Shown in pieces: positions 1-10,596 of a stretch of DNA of 64,000 bases. Position 1 is the first letter of the stretch. Each line of letters begins with the position of its first letter. The translations under genes were made by a program, and so were the position numbers. Where the stretch lies: contig BLJB01000050.1 in assembly GCA_013423325.1 (NCBI GenBank), forward strand, positions 58,032 to 122,031, written 5' to 3'. This DNA is from Usnea hakonensis (taxonomy: Eukaryota; Ascomycota; Lecanoromycetes; Lecanorales; Parmeliaceae). The notes beneath the pieces were generated by a model. The model was given only the letters and a program-made list of their open reading frames with translations, searched no databases and was not told the origin of the DNA.

Positions 1-1
1 G

Positions 2-163
2 CGCAATATAAGCGCATTGAGCGTGGTCTCCTACATGGGAAGCGTAGATCTCGTGCGCATGTTGCTAGGGAACGGCGCGGATGTTAATGCAGAATCGGGA
101 CAGACTCTGGCGTTTGAATCTCAGCAACAAGAGTATATGTTGGGTCTTAAGGGCAGAGAATAG
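2..163 (+). CDS. Ankyrin-repeat protein, C-terminal fragment (partial, enters from left)
   Basis: The frame open from base 2 to a TAG at 161-163 reads through a stretch of the form VSYMGSVDLVRMLLGNGADVNAESG, which has the spacing of an ankyrin helix pair (hydrophobic V-x-L-L, then NGADVN). Ankyrin repeats bind proteins. In fungi they often form the C-terminal sensor of NLR-like or HET-associated proteins, which would fit the island to the right, but the N-terminus lies outside the window. The frame stops shortly after one repeat, so this may be a degraded copy or an exon cut by an unseen intron. The family assignment rests on one repeat only. Confidence 0.35.
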   Translation, partial: RNISALSVVSYMGSVDLVRMLLGNGADVNAESGQTLAFESQQQEYMLGLKGRE

Positions 164-326
164 CTACAGTCCAGTCTCTCGTTGGATGAGAGCCAAGATA
201 CGCTTATTTGGGCCCAACTTCAAAATTGCTTCCAGCTACCTTAAGAAGGTGGTCACAAGAAGTGACCCCATCAGATCTATTGCCATTTCCACCGGCCATT
301 CTTCTTTGGCTTCCGCTCAGGCGTGA

Positions 327-605
327 AGCCTTTCAAAGGTCCAAACATCCAGTGAGGGATGCCGGCCATGCGAGAACATTTACAAGAAAATAAAATTCAG
401 CAATGGTACTCTCAAATTAGACGGTCACAGGCCCTTGCAGATGCTAGATATGGCCACGCTGCGTAGCCAAGAAAACACCGGTTCCATTTCATGTTCCAAA
501 CGACGACGGGCAGAGAAAAAAAGGGATAAGGATGAGCAGGAGACAAGAGATAAGCTAGAGATCCGCCCTGCTGATGTGATAGTCATATGTCAGATTTCTC
601 GATAA
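327..605 (+). other. Open frame, possible 3' exon of the leftmost gene
   Basis: This stretch is open for 92 codons up to TAA at 603-605, with an internal ATG at 441. Its C-terminal part is basic, with SKRRRAEKKRDKDEQ, which could be a nuclear localisation signal. I recognise no domain. It is in a different frame from the ankyrin fragment and could be a terminal exon, or chance. From 606 to 952 I see nothing convincing. Confidence 0.15.
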
Positions 606-952
606 AGTATGAATGAGTGTCGATAAGGCGACTCTATCTGTGCAGCTATTCAACAATCATGCCTCCATTCTCTTTCATTTGCCGTTTCCTGAGGACAGCT
701 CAGGGTTACTTACTCTATCACCCGACTCCATTTCAGCAGCAGACTACTACATTGCAAAAACATGTAGAGGTTTTTGAAGTTCATTACTGTCATTTTCCAT
801 ACTCTCTGATGACTGGGTGGTCCTAATTAACTCCTTGGTTTCCCTAATCGACGTTTTTTGCCAAACAAACACCGAAACCAAAGGACCTTGCCACATCAGT
901 TCGCAATTCATTCATTTCCGTCCCGCACTCCCTCGCCAACTTAATTCCAATA

Positions 953-1711
953 TCATCTTGGGTTTCGCCCCCCTGGCAAAGACGAAGGAGGCGGGAGACG
1001 CTCATCAATCCTATCCAAGTCTATCCCAGTACCGGCAAGCATCTCAGCATCGAGAACCTCGAGGCGATGAGCGAAAAGCAAAGAATAAGTACTGCTGACC
1101 TCATGAACCGCAATATGGTGCACGCAGCTCGTCACCAACGTGACCGATCTCCCCTGACCACAAAGATAACCAGCCATGAAAACACTCGCCGCCGCAATCG
1201 CATTGAACGGAGCATCGTCTCGAAAGCGCCGTGTTTCAAATCCGATGTGGTCGTGCAGCTGATTCGCAATCTCTCTAGCCAGCCGCATCACACGAGACCC
1301 CAAGTCCATCAAATCGCAGATATTCCTGCATCGATTCCACAGCACGTTATGGATCCTCACATGTTCAGGCCACAATGGCGAATCTCGTCGATTTTTCGGG
1401 AAAAGTTCTCGTCGGCAAACAGGGCACGTGTTGTTTCCGCTGCCGCCTTGCGCGGCTGGGGAAACCCAATGGGAAATACACTCTGAGCCCAGGATGCTAT
1501 ACCATTTCTGTTAGCTCATATACCATCAAAAAAAGACTGACTGTGCTACTACTTACTGCGAGCAAGGCAGTTTGACGGGGCCCTCGACGATGCCGCTTTT
1601 GGAGCAGGGTGCGGTGCCGTAGGTTTCCATGCAGATGGAGCATTGCTGGTCTTCTTTGCACAGGACAGCTCTGCTGACGCGAGGGAGGGAAGCGAGGAAT
1701 GCTTCGGCCAT
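953..1711 (-). CDS. RING-finger protein with cyclin/TFIIB-like C-terminal half
   Basis: Two exons are inferred: 1711-1557 and 1496-953, giving 232 aa with a 60 bp intron (GTAAGT...TATAG, 1497-1556). The intron is needed to complete the RING finger. CSIC (residues 24-27) lies in exon 1, PCSH at the junction, and SECISHW followed by CPVCRREL in exon 2, giving a C2-CxH-C-C2 zinc-binding order typical of E3 ubiquitin ligases. The second half contains a helical stretch (FNAIAAASVFMAGYL, then SSTYSLLFAHR and DLDRIDERLP). Its pattern resembles the second cyclin-like repeat of TFIIB. The RING call is strong from the cysteines and histidines; the cyclin-like call is pattern similarity only. The start at 1711 directly follows a 7-bp tandem repeat and gives a compact N-terminus; longer in-frame starts would translate that repeat. 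Confidence 0.7.
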
Positions 1712-1751
1712 GGTGGATGGTGGATGGTGGATGGTGGATGGTGGATGGTTG
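1711..1751. repeat. Tandem repeat, about five copies of a 7-bp unit (GGTGGAT)
   Basis: Near-perfect head-to-tail copies of GGTGGAT abut the start codon of the RING-finger gene on its 5' side, so they lie in its 5' leader. If translated from an upstream ATG they would give a repeated HHPPSTI peptide, which I consider unlikely to be coding. Confidence 0.85.
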
Positions 1752-2447
1752 ATTTGGGCTGGTTGGGGAAAGAAAATTCTTGAGGGAGAATGAGGGAATT
1801 TAAGTGCAAACGCCATGGAAAGTGTCAAGGGCATTTGTGGAAGTGTTATAAGAACACGGCCCTTCTTTTTTTGGAAATGCATTATTCGGCTCTTGCGCGA
1901 GACACTTTAACACTTTTGCGGACAAGGGCATTCATGACAGCACAAAGACATAGGTACGTCAGTCTTATCACACTCACCTCGCTTTGCTCATCGACACTGT
2001 TCATGGACCCGATCCTCGTATTAAGGCTGTGGCACAGCTTTATGAGTAAGGTCTCTTCGCCCGGATTTCTCTGGCGGCAACAGCGATAGCAAGGTAAGAA
2101 AATGCATCGCTAGCTGTAGTGTTAGGACCGCTAGAGACAAGATTTTATGGGTTCTTTGAACAAGATAAGTAGACGAGGAGGCTATTTGTAAGAAGGAAAA
2201 TACAAAGAAGATTACCACCAAGCCGCACTAGTCCCGACTAGGGCAGGCAAGGCTAATACTGGGGAGGCAGGTAAGAACCACTCGTCACAAATTTTATTGA
2301 AAACCGAGATGTTAAGTATAGTGTAGGCAGGCTTGTAGAACACTATCAATTCATTCGGGCCGCGAAATCTCAAGCGATCTTTGAACCTTGAATTATTAAA
2401 TCGTTAGTCTGTCGGCTTTCTTAACATATACACCTGCAGCAAACGCT
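1752..2447. other. Intergenic, nothing recognised
   Basis: Only short unsupported frames occur here. A near-palindrome around 2228-2245 (CACTAGTCCCGACTAGGG) is visible but I cannot assign it a role. Confidence 0.5.
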
Positions 2448-2808
2448 CCTTTCGGATATCGCATATCGCATGACCGGTTTCGGTGTTGATTCGGTGCATG
2501 GATTCGGTGGAATGGTCATGGCCTCATGGCCATGGCAAGAGAATCAGGTGACTGTGTCCTTCCAGGAGTGCATAAACAGGGTAATTTACACTGCAATTAC
2601 TCTTTAGTCGATTCATTCCTTTCAGAGTCTCCTTTAGAGTTATTGCACCTTTTTTCGCCCACCCACCCCTGCCTGGATATATATAATTCACTCCAGGTCC
2701 ATATCGAATAGATATGGGAGCCCTCTTAGTGCTGTGGCAATGGGCCTGTATATGCCTCTTCAGGCCATTGTTCGGCCCACCCATGGCGATGAGACAGGCC
2801 AAACACTG
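2448..2808 (+). repeat. Dispersed repeat R1, copy 1 (C2H2-like finger remnant on minus strand)
   Basis: About 360 bp matches 13020-13375 in the same orientation and 25907-26307 inverted. Shared anchors include GGATATCGCATATCGCAT, GAGTGCATAAA, TTTAGTCGATTCAT, TTTTTTCGCCCACC and CCTCTTCAGG. This is the most GC-rich copy. On the minus strand it keeps a frame with CLAC followed 13 residues later by HIQAH, which is the C-x2-C-x13-H-x3-H spacing of a zinc finger. The other copies differ mostly by C-to-T and G-to-A changes. No terminal inverted repeats or target-site duplication are evident. It could be a fragment of a transposon or of a zinc-finger gene family. Confidence 0.7.
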
Positions 2809-2980
2809 TCACAGCTACAATTGTTCATTTGCTACAATCACAGAAGATTTGAAATAGCCGATACTTTGAAGTCTAGCTACGACGAAATATAATCTAAGAA
2901 CGAGGCCCTTTGCCGTGATTGGGTGTTTGTGTTCGCTAGGTGACTTGTGCGATGGCATTGCTTTCGCCGCCATCTAGCTT

Positions 2981-5533
2981 CTACCAGACGATCCAATTCA
3001 CGGTTGTTGTGGGCGGCAAGGAAGACGCTGGAAGAATAAATGTGCCAACCTTGACCAAGCGCTGGCGTGAAACCAGCATTCTGCGAGGACCCCTCAAGAT
3101 CAACCCGTGCTGCACTTGAAAATCTTGCAGCAGACTGACAGCGTAGGCGCACGTCCCGGTCGGTAAAGTCTTCGCCCATTCACCAAATGGGCATTCGAAA
3201 AATTTTACCTCAGGTCTCTTGATGTCCAGCACCATTGGTGATTCATCTTGTATGTTTGAATTCCCTGTTGACGCTACAACGCCTGCTTGTTTAATTTCTA
3301 CGCTTCCATTTTGCTTGATCGTCCACATTTGAACGGCTGGGTGGTCTTCGGGGTTGCTACGGTGGTCCAGTGGGATGCTTTCGATATAAGAGTACCAGCC
3401 GTTGGTGGCGGAGAATGGCATCATAGAGCCCCTTTGCGAGTCATTGAACATAATATGATGCTCTGATCTGTCTTGTCTTATTACGGATTCATAAAATGAC
3501 GCACCCATCTTCGACGCCGCTTCCTTAACAAATGCTAATGGGTAAGTGTTGAGGACTAGGTCGTTGCCGGCCTTCTTTCTTGAATTGGACTTGTACCACT
3601 CCGTGACGCCGAGAGCGGACATTATAGCCGGGGCTCTGCTGCCTGTACATTGGCGTACGTTAGCGGCCATAAGCAGAGTGATTGGAGAGGACGTTTCGAG
3701 CAGATTGTTCATTCGCGTAATTAGGCATAGATCCTGGAGCTGTCTGGGGCCGTTAGGCCACTTGAGGATTTGGTGCTTCAAGGATTGGAAGTGCTCGTCG
3801 GACTCGAGCAGGCTACTATTATGTCTCGAGTATCTCGTTATTTTGCCTTCGGTGAATACCTTGTACGGCATTCCATTCCGCCAGACACTTATCACAGTAT
3901 CTATGAAGTTGAAGAAAGTGTCAAGAGGTACAGAAGTGCCCGCTCTATCGTTCAATGGCGCCCAGTCTCTAGAGACAAAGGTGATTGTGGGACAAAGCAT
4001 TGCCTCTTGCAAGGTCCAAAGCGAGGAAAACCAACCAGCAGGTTCCATAAGCGTGTCGACATCGTTCGATCTTGCCGAGAGCGGCCCAGATGCTGCTAGA
4101 ACTCCGGTAGAATACCGTTCCTTTATTTGGGCGGGATCCGTCTCAGGGGAGAATAACTCGCTGACAGTATTGGCTTCATGATGCAGGGATTGTAGCAGCG
4201 TATCAGTGTCATAAATACCAGGAGCTGTAGTAGCATGTAGATATGAGACACCGAGCCAGTCCAACGCGTTCATAGTTCCCACCCACTGTCTGGCATCATT
4301 GATCCAGGCGATGCAACGAGACGCATTCTGAAATATCAGCGCTTGACGATTGATTTCATCGTTTGCTTTCGGGGAGCCGTCCTGAGGAATACAGAAGAGA
4401 TCGATCCATATGAAACGCACTTGCGGTCGAATCTGTTGTAGATGCTCAGGCAGTCTCTCAACGTCAAATCTTGCATTCTGTGGGACCAGCCAAGGCACGC
4501 CCTCTATGGGTACAGCCTGTTTGCGCCAACGCCCCCAAGTGTGACTTACACAACAGTACTCTTCAGGATCGGTATCCAATTCGGTTACTGTAATAGTACG
4601 CTTTTGCTCGACGTTCCAGAGGAAAAAGGGTAATTCTTTAGGCTTGCCTTCTCTGCGTAGCCAAGGGTAAGGCTGATTGATGGAACTTCTATAAGTGCCG
4701 CTGTCAATTGTCTGGAGACCTCTGAGGAACACGTAAGAGGTGTAACCAAGTCTCTGGGCTGTCGCATGTTGGATAGCATTGAACCTCGTGAGACGAAGAG
4801 TCGCAAGCGGGATTGCTCTTACGTGGGGCTCCCAGTGATATGGATTGAATTCTCGACTGAATAGGTCGAACATTATAGAGTTGTACACAGATTTTCGAAG
4901 TTCATTGAACGTGGCTATGTCCGGGTATACCTCGCCAAATAAGTGAGTCATTGGGGCTGGCGAAGAAGCAGCGGCTTCAAGAGATGCTCTCGCGGCTTTC
5001 GACAAGCTTGGTTCTTGATGGGTCCCTAACCACCAGTCCCTCAACATGTTCCATGAAACTCTCTGAGTAAATGATAAATAATGGAGGAATTGTGGCTGCT
5101 CCGCCACTGTACCGCGAAATTTGCGCCATCTTTCTAGTGCTATAGCTGCATCTTTGTCTCGGCTTCGAATGCTAGCACCCAAATACTTTTCAAGTACCAT
5201 GCCTAGAGGGACTACCGACCACTCGTGAACTGACAGAGTTGTAGATTCTGATTTATGCTTCCTCAGTCTTTCGTTTACCCTCCGTTCCTCGTCCACGCCA
5301 TGCTGCCAAGTCTGCATCGCGAGCCCATTTGTGATTCTTAGGCTTTCCAATTGATCATACTCGGCCAATGCATCGTGCCATAGATTTTCCCAGGACGCTG
5401 AGAAGGTTGGTTTTTTTTCCAGCTCTGGCAGTACGCTACCATCGAATCGGTGTTTCCAAGCGGCGAAACGTTGCAACAGCTCTTCCTGCAACACACGATT
5501 CTCATGATCCGAAGGTGCTGAAAGATATGCCAT
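2981..5533 (-). CDS. HET-domain protein, class A (850 aa)
   Basis: A single uninterrupted exon. The HET domain (PF06985 family, incompatibility and cell-death domain with proposed remote TIR similarity) spans about residues 325-515: CCVSHTWGRW, then FIWIDLFCIPQD, INRQALIFQNASRCIAWIND, and WFSSLWTLQEAMLCP after an insertion of about 70 residues. Before it lies a long N-terminal region with a W-x-x-LRDWW patch (about 160-168) and IMFDLFSREFNPY (about 220-232), both shared with the class A genes at 30355 and 21080. The C-terminus ends VNWIVW, matching VNWIVL and VDWRVM in those paralogues. It is head-to-head with the class B HET gene at 5805, only 271 bp away. Expected role: a cytoplasmic effector of non-self-triggered cell death. 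The family assignment is secure; the specificity is unknown. Confidence 0.93.
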   Translation of the reverse strand: MAYLSAPSDHENRVLQEELLQRFAAWKHRFDGSVLPELEKKPTFSASWENLWHDALAEYDQLESLRITNGLAMQTWQHGVDEERRVNERLRKHKSESTTLSVHEWSVVPLGMVLEKYLGASIRSRDKDAAIALERWRKFRGTVAEQPQFLHYLSFTQRVSWNMLRDWWLGTHQEPSLSKAARASLEAAASSPAPMTHLFGEVYPDIATFNELRKSVYNSIMFDLFSREFNPYHWEPHVRAIPLATLRLTRFNAIQHATAQRLGYTSYVFLRGLQTIDSGTYRSSINQPYPWLRREGKPKELPFFLWNVEQKRTITVTELDTDPEEYCCVSHTWGRWRKQAVPIEGVPWLVPQNARFDVERLPEHLQQIRPQVRFIWIDLFCIPQDGSPKANDEINRQALIFQNASRCIAWINDARQWVGTMNALDWLGVSYLHATTAPGIYDTDTLLQSLHHEANTVSELFSPETDPAQIKERYSTGVLAASGPLSARSNDVDTLMEPAGWFSSLWTLQEAMLCPTITFVSRDWAPLNDRAGTSVPLDTFFNFIDTVISVWRNGMPYKVFTEGKITRYSRHNSSLLESDEHFQSLKHQILKWPNGPRQLQDLCLITRMNNLLETSSPITLLMAANVRQCTGSRAPAIMSALGVTEWYKSNSRKKAGNDLVLNTYPLAFVKEAASKMGASFYESVIRQDRSEHHIMFNDSQRGSMMPFSATNGWYSYIESIPLDHRSNPEDHPAVQMWTIKQNGSVEIKQAGVVASTGNSNIQDESPMVLDIKRPEVKFFECPFGEWAKTLPTGTCAYAVSLLQDFQVQHGLILRGPRRMLVSRQRLVKVGTFILPASSLPPTTTVNWIVW

Positions 5534-5804
5534 CTGCAGCTCTAATCAATAAACTTTAGACTACTAGCTTTTCAACGACTTGAAGCAACTGAAAGTCTTG
5601 GATTCGCGCCGCTCATGCGCTCGGCACTATGAGCCTGAATTCGATCCTACCAAAGTCCGTATCACGCTTGGCTTAATCGCACTTATACATATATACATAT
5701 GACATGGATTCTACTCAACTCGCTGTTTTTCAGCTACCACACTATCCTCTTTAGGTTATAAAGCGAAGGTAGCTAGCTGGCTTCGGCTAGCGCGGCATCA
5801 TTCC
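5534..5804. promoter_or_regulatory. Shared divergent promoter between class A and class B HET genes
   Basis: These 271 bp separate two divergently transcribed HET genes and must hold both promoters. An AT-rich stretch with ATATATACATATGACATGG lies near 5688-5706. No defined operator was recognised. The size would shrink or grow if the class B start is not at 5805. Confidence 0.45.
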
Positions 5805-8046
5805 TTGCACATGCATATGCAGTGTGATGATAGACGATCGAAAGCTCGCCAACCCACGCATTTATACATGGGATCAGCAACAATGACAACGACACCCTTC
5901 TCACAGACTGAGGAAGAATTCGGTATCTTGCGTAATTTGGGAGACGCTGATTCGTATGAGGCGCAAGGTGTTCTACAATCTGAGAAGCAGAACCCTCCAG
6001 CCTCAATACCTCTATCGAAGTACGACCACGATTTTGCTTCAGATACCGACGAATCGTCAAGCCCTTTGGCAGATGACAAATCACCAGCTCATGACCCTTC
6101 GGAAGCTTTTGGCAAATGGCCGCGTCGACTTCTTCATGTTCCCAGTATGACGTCTCTGAAATGGCAGCCTGGTGATAGATACGGTGAACATGTTCAGCCA
6201 AGATATAATGCGATATCATACACCTGGGGACGTTTCAGTCTCGACGTTGAAGAAGACACGAAGGAGGCAGAGAAAGAGAAAGGGAAAATGTGGAAGAGCA
6301 AGAAGAAGAAAGAGACCAAAAAGATGAAGAAGAACAAGAATGTCACAGCGATTGCCATCAATGGTATAGACTGGACTGTCCCTCGAATCAATCCGGATCA
6401 CTTCAGTGCGGACAACTTTTGGCGCCTTATTCAGCAGACGTGCGAGTCTGTTGATGGGCCAAGGGAGAGGACTGATTTTCTGTGGCTAGATGTGGCTTGT
6501 ATCGACCAAAAGCATACTCTTGAAAAGATGGCCGAGATAGGAAGACAGGCTGTCATATTCCACGGCGCACAGCGTGTGTACGTCTGGCTGACAAAGGTCC
6601 ATGGAGACTGGTTCTCCCACGCCGTGAGGGAGCTATTTCACAGCGCTGGTGAGCGCATTTCCCTTCACATCATTTCGTTAGCCAAGAAATTGATTGGAGG
6701 CTTACAGAAATCTAGATGCAGCCATGGTGTATAAAGAAAATAAGAAAAATGTGTCGGATACTGGGGGTCTCGATGGCTGGGTCACGAAGGCAAGGGCCAG
6801 CCTAGATCAGATCTTCATAGACCCGTGGTTTACATCATTGTGGACGCTACAAGAAGCTTTTTTGTGTCAACATGCCTATATTCTACCGCTCGAAGTCGAA
6901 CTGTCCAATCTTGGCCTCGAATCTGACATCGAGACGAGGTCTTTACTTACCCTGCAGGCCCTGTGTAATGCGGCTACCACTCTGAACCAAGTCATTGAGA
7001 GTGAGCGTCCTATTGTTCAAGCCCAATGGCAATCCGACAGATCCAACCCCGATGTATGCAAACGCGAAAAGTATCTTGGAGATGTTTATGGTATGCTGAA
7101 TCGAAGGGGACTCCTGGCGCTGGCAACTCGGAATCCAATAGCCTTGTACAACACCGCTCAATATCGTAAATCGAGTCTTGATTGGGACCGTGTATATGGC
7201 ATCCAACAAGTCTTTGGCTTCCGTCTCGGTGCTAGCGCGCCACACGTTTCAAATTCTGGAGCAAAATCTTTCAACCGCTTTGTTCTCGAGGATCAACTCG
7301 GAGCCGCTATTCTGGTTAAGTATCCTGTCGCAAGCCAGCTGCATGTTTTCACCGAACCGGTTGAAGAAGGGCGAGGCTGGCGAGTCGCACCCTCTTCGAA
7401 TATTCCAAAGCTCGAGATCCAAAGCAGCATTTGGGATCTCACATTCGAGCACCTTTGGCACGTATCCACGGAGAACATCAAAGGACAAACATGGGGCTTC
7501 TTCCAAGGGTACAGTTGTAGCTTTCCCGACTTATCAAGAGCTTGGAAACTTGCCCAAGAGATTCCCTCAATTGCTGAGATACTGGGGCCACAGAGCCCAC
7601 AACAGATACTGCTTGATACGTTTCTTCAGGACATTGCAGATCAAGACCTAAAGGATCGCCCTGGAGAGCCAATATGGACGACTGTCTGGTCAAAGCGCAA
7701 AGAGATACCTCGCACCGAACAACAGCATCGCCTCGCCTCGGGAGTAAACGCATTGATTCCGAAAGTATTCGAAGGAGGGTCTCCAACCGTCTTACTACTT
7801 GGCAGCTTCGAAGAACGCAGTCCGGTTGCACAGACGGCAGACCATTCCGCTATGTACCACATTGGTCTCATAGTCGTGCGGAAAAGGCAGGCAACCAATC
7901 CTTATTGGAAGCGTCTTGGGTTCTGTATCTGGCAATTTGGGCACGGCGATCGAGCGATCGAGAAAGATGAGTCGCCCCAGTTAGCTCTTATGCGAGCCAG
8001 AACTCCTTGCGCGGGCTGGGAACCTATGTCGGGACTCTTTGGATAA
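5805..8046 (+). CDS. HET-domain protein, class B, with lysine/glutamate-rich insertion
   Basis: Two frames are joined by an inferred intron, donor GTGAGC at 6649, acceptor TAG at 6715 (or CAG at 6721, also in frame), giving about 724 aa from 5805. ATG 5868 is a plausible shorter start, because sister proteins have only about 20 residues before WPRRLLH. Order of motifs: WPRRLLHVPSMTS, AISYTWGRF, a highly charged insertion of about 30 residues (runs such as KKKKETKKMKKNK) that no sister protein has, INGIDWTVP, FLWLDVACIDQ, EIGRQAVIFHGAQRVYVWL, SLWTLQEAFLC, DRVYGIQQVFGFRLG, and the terminal SGLFG. It is paired head-to-head with the class A gene at 2981-5533. Expected role: HET-type cell-death or recognition protein. 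If the intron is not real, the locus is frameshifted. Confidence 0.82.
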
Positions 8047-8309
8047 CGCAGCGATACGCATGAAACACTACGCAGAACTTGTGTGAACGTTTGGGCGAAT
8101 TTCGGCCCCAAAGAGTCCCCTAAGAAAGTAATAGCATATATGAAGCATAAACAAAGCATCTAATCAAATCCCCTATTTATAAGCAGACCCCCGCTCACCA
8201 AATCGGACCCCCGTTCTACTGAACCCCGGGAGAGGTCTCGCGTGAGTCTTCCTACTCACGCTGTTTGATATGCCTTCTCTTCAGGCTTGCGGTGTTCCAC
8301 ATCAAATGT
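8047..8309. other. Convergent intergenic region
   Basis: The 3' ends of two class B HET genes face each other here (263 bp). No further feature is visible. Confidence 0.5.
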
Positions 8310-10172
8310 CTAACCAAATAGACCTTCCAATATCTGCCATTCCTCAGTCTCCCCAACCAGGAGAGGCCGGAGAGAATGATCGCCACCGCTGCTGTCAATA
8401 TCTGACAGGTGCGAGGTCAGCCACATGCAGATGCCAACACGATGCCAGTGCGTGATATTCGCTGTCGTCCGTTCAATTAATAGCATTCCAGAGTGAAAGT
8501 ATTCCTCGTCCATTTGGCTTCGGCCCAGCAAGAATACCTTAAGGTCTTCAACGCCAGGTTGTTCGGTAATCCAAAGCGCTAAATCGTGTTGGAATTCCTC
8601 CGGTGCTACATTGAGATTACGAAGCTCGGGTGCCTGGGGCTCAAACGGCGTCCCACGATCGAGCGCAATCATGTGGATGGACGGCATGGTAGTGCGATGC
8701 ATCCTCCAGTTTGAGCGTAGGATTTTGCTCGCGACTGGGGATTGATCGGCCTGCCTCCAAGCTTGCTCTAGTTTCGTGAATGAGCAACAGCGCCCTGACA
8801 GTTTTGCCCACAAGTTACCATTCACCATAAGCGTGGACATCTCGCACAAAGCTCTGTGACCTATCCCTATGCCGTCGTCGATACGTTTTCCACTATCCCA
8901 CCCAAACAGATCTCCACGGTCCGCTATCGTGGGCACGGCTGAATTGCCACGCACACACCATCCTTTACCAAGCTCTGGGGGCGAAAGGTACACGTGCATT
9001 TGGTTAAGAATGGGGTAGTGTTTGATGATGGCTGCACTGAATTCATCTTCCAGCTCCGCGAGCGTGTATTCCTTGCGAGGGTCCGCATCTTCCCTGCTAA
9101 GGCCGACCTTGAACTCGCTACCAAATACCTGCATGATGCCATAGATGCGGTCAAGATCTAGTTTCGTCTTCCTGGTGTACGAGACTCCGAGTAAAGCCAT
9201 TGGATTATTGAAATAAAGCGCTGCCAAACCTGACCGATGCACGAGTCCTATTAATTCGTTGAATTCTGGTTCTGCTTTTGGTGCTCGACTCCGCTCAGAC
9301 CATACAATCAAGTCGCTTGCGAACGAGAAAAGCTGTTGCAACGAGAAGGGACGGAGGGCACCAATACTGAGTTCAAGGGCTACCTCGCCATGGCGAGATA
9401 AGAGAATTGCGTTATTGCAAAGGAAAGCCTCTTGTAATGTCCACAACGACGAAAACCAAGGGTCGTTCAACAAGCCGGTCAGAGAATCAATTGCCATGCG
9501 TAACCATGGCCTGCTATGGAACTTCTGAGACCCTTCCTTAGTGAAGGGTTCCTTTTGCAGCCCGTATACAGCAGCCCGCAAGTTGTAGAGCGAAGCACGC
9601 AGCGTAGCTGTTGGCAGTCGACTTAGCCAAGCGTATGACTCCTTCGCATAACGAAATATTTGCGCCTGCCGACCAATTTCAAGCATTGTTGTCCGTGTCC
9701 AACGCTGATCAATGCAGGCAATGTCTAACCATAAGAATTTATATGCCCAATAGTGATTCTCTAAAACCCTGTAGCACATGTTCAGTAGCCGTCGCTTCCA
9801 AGTACGTTGGCGCCATCTATAGTCCGCGAATTTGAAGAATCGATCCGGAACCCTCATCACCTCGTTGATGATGCCTTGAAACTCCGAGACGCTGAAATGC
9901 GTTATGGGATTCACACGGGGAATTGGCCAGTCGACTCCCCGGATTGGTAACGGCTTTACATGCGGAAGCTCGTCGTCCTTGAGGGTATAGCGGCCCCAGG
10001 TGTAGGACATGGCCACATAAGCCGGCTCGACTGAGTCGCCGTATCTATTGCCAGGCTCCCATTTGTGCGAAGTCATGCTGGGCACGTGCAGGAGTCTCCG
10101 TGGCCATCTTGAATTGTTATCAAATTCCGGATGGTCATCTACCTCGTCAAGGTTATTGGTTGCGTGCGCCAT
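8310..10172 (-). CDS. HET-domain protein, class B (620 aa)
   Basis: A single exon. Motifs in order: WPRRLLHVPSMTS (from residue 23), AMSYTWGRY (about 54-62), IRGVDWPIPRVNP, FLWLDIACIDQ (about 146-156), EIGRQAQIFRYAKESYAWL, SSLWTLQEAFLC (about 240), DLDRIYGIMQVFG, a C-terminal VFLLG and HRVGICMW, and the terminal EGLFG. These are the hallmarks of the HET family and of the class B subtype in this window. It is head-to-head with the class B gene at 10597 across a 424 bp spacer and tail-to-tail with the one at 5805. It is intact from start to stop and so probably functional. The trigger or partner is unknown. Confidence 0.93.
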   Translation of the reverse strand: MAHATNNLDEVDDHPEFDNNSRWPRRLLHVPSMTSHKWEPGNRYGDSVEPAYVAMSYTWGRYTLKDDELPHVKPLPIRGVDWPIPRVNPITHFSVSEFQGIINEVMRVPDRFFKFADYRWRQRTWKRRLLNMCYRVLENHYWAYKFLWLDIACIDQRWTRTTMLEIGRQAQIFRYAKESYAWLSRLPTATLRASLYNLRAAVYGLQKEPFTKEGSQKFHSRPWLRMAIDSLTGLLNDPWFSSLWTLQEAFLCNNAILLSRHGEVALELSIGALRPFSLQQLFSFASDLIVWSERSRAPKAEPEFNELIGLVHRSGLAALYFNNPMALLGVSYTRKTKLDLDRIYGIMQVFGSEFKVGLSREDADPRKEYTLAELEDEFSAAIIKHYPILNQMHVYLSPPELGKGWCVRGNSAVPTIADRGDLFGWDSGKRIDDGIGIGHRALCEMSTLMVNGNLWAKLSGRCCSFTKLEQAWRQADQSPVASKILRSNWRMHRTTMPSIHMIALDRGTPFEPQAPELRNLNVAPEEFQHDLALWITEQPGVEDLKVFLLGRSQMDEEYFHSGMLLIERTTANITHWHRVGICMWLTSHLSDIDSSGGDHSLRPLLVGETEEWQILEGLFG

Positions 10173-10596
10173 GTGCGAGATAAGGGGGGGCGCAGGCTTC
10201 GCAGTAGTGACAAGCTTGCTGGACTTGGCTTGAAAAAAATGTCTAATTGTCGGGAAGATCCTCTGGGGGAATTGTGTAAATTCTTTGAGGCTCCCTGGGG
10301 GTTTGTATCAAAGAGATCAACAGAACCAGCTGTAAGCCGAGTATTTTCGAGCTTGGCTTTACATAAGTGATGGTGGCGCCACTGCAGGCGGTGATGGCGG
10401 GGTAATTTAAGGCCGCTGCCTAGTCCCTACTGGGTGACCCAATAAAGTCATTCAGTAATACCACCCTTTTTCATTCACGACGATGATGTGGAGCTGGCTT
10501 GTGCCAATATCAGCTTACTAAGCGTAGATCAACAGCATCATTCGTCAGATCCTAGTGTGAAGTCTCTTGTAGACCATCAACCATCCCGAGTGAGGT
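10173..10596. promoter_or_regulatory. Divergent promoter between two class B HET genes; right part duplicated near 35.6 kb
   Basis: From about 10411 to 10596 the sequence is roughly 80% identical by eye to 35613-35790, including TGCCTAGTCCCT, CACGACGATGATGT and GTGTGAAGTCTCTTGTA. That second copy marks the 5' flank of a paralogous HET locus that has lost its coding body. Confidence 0.6.
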
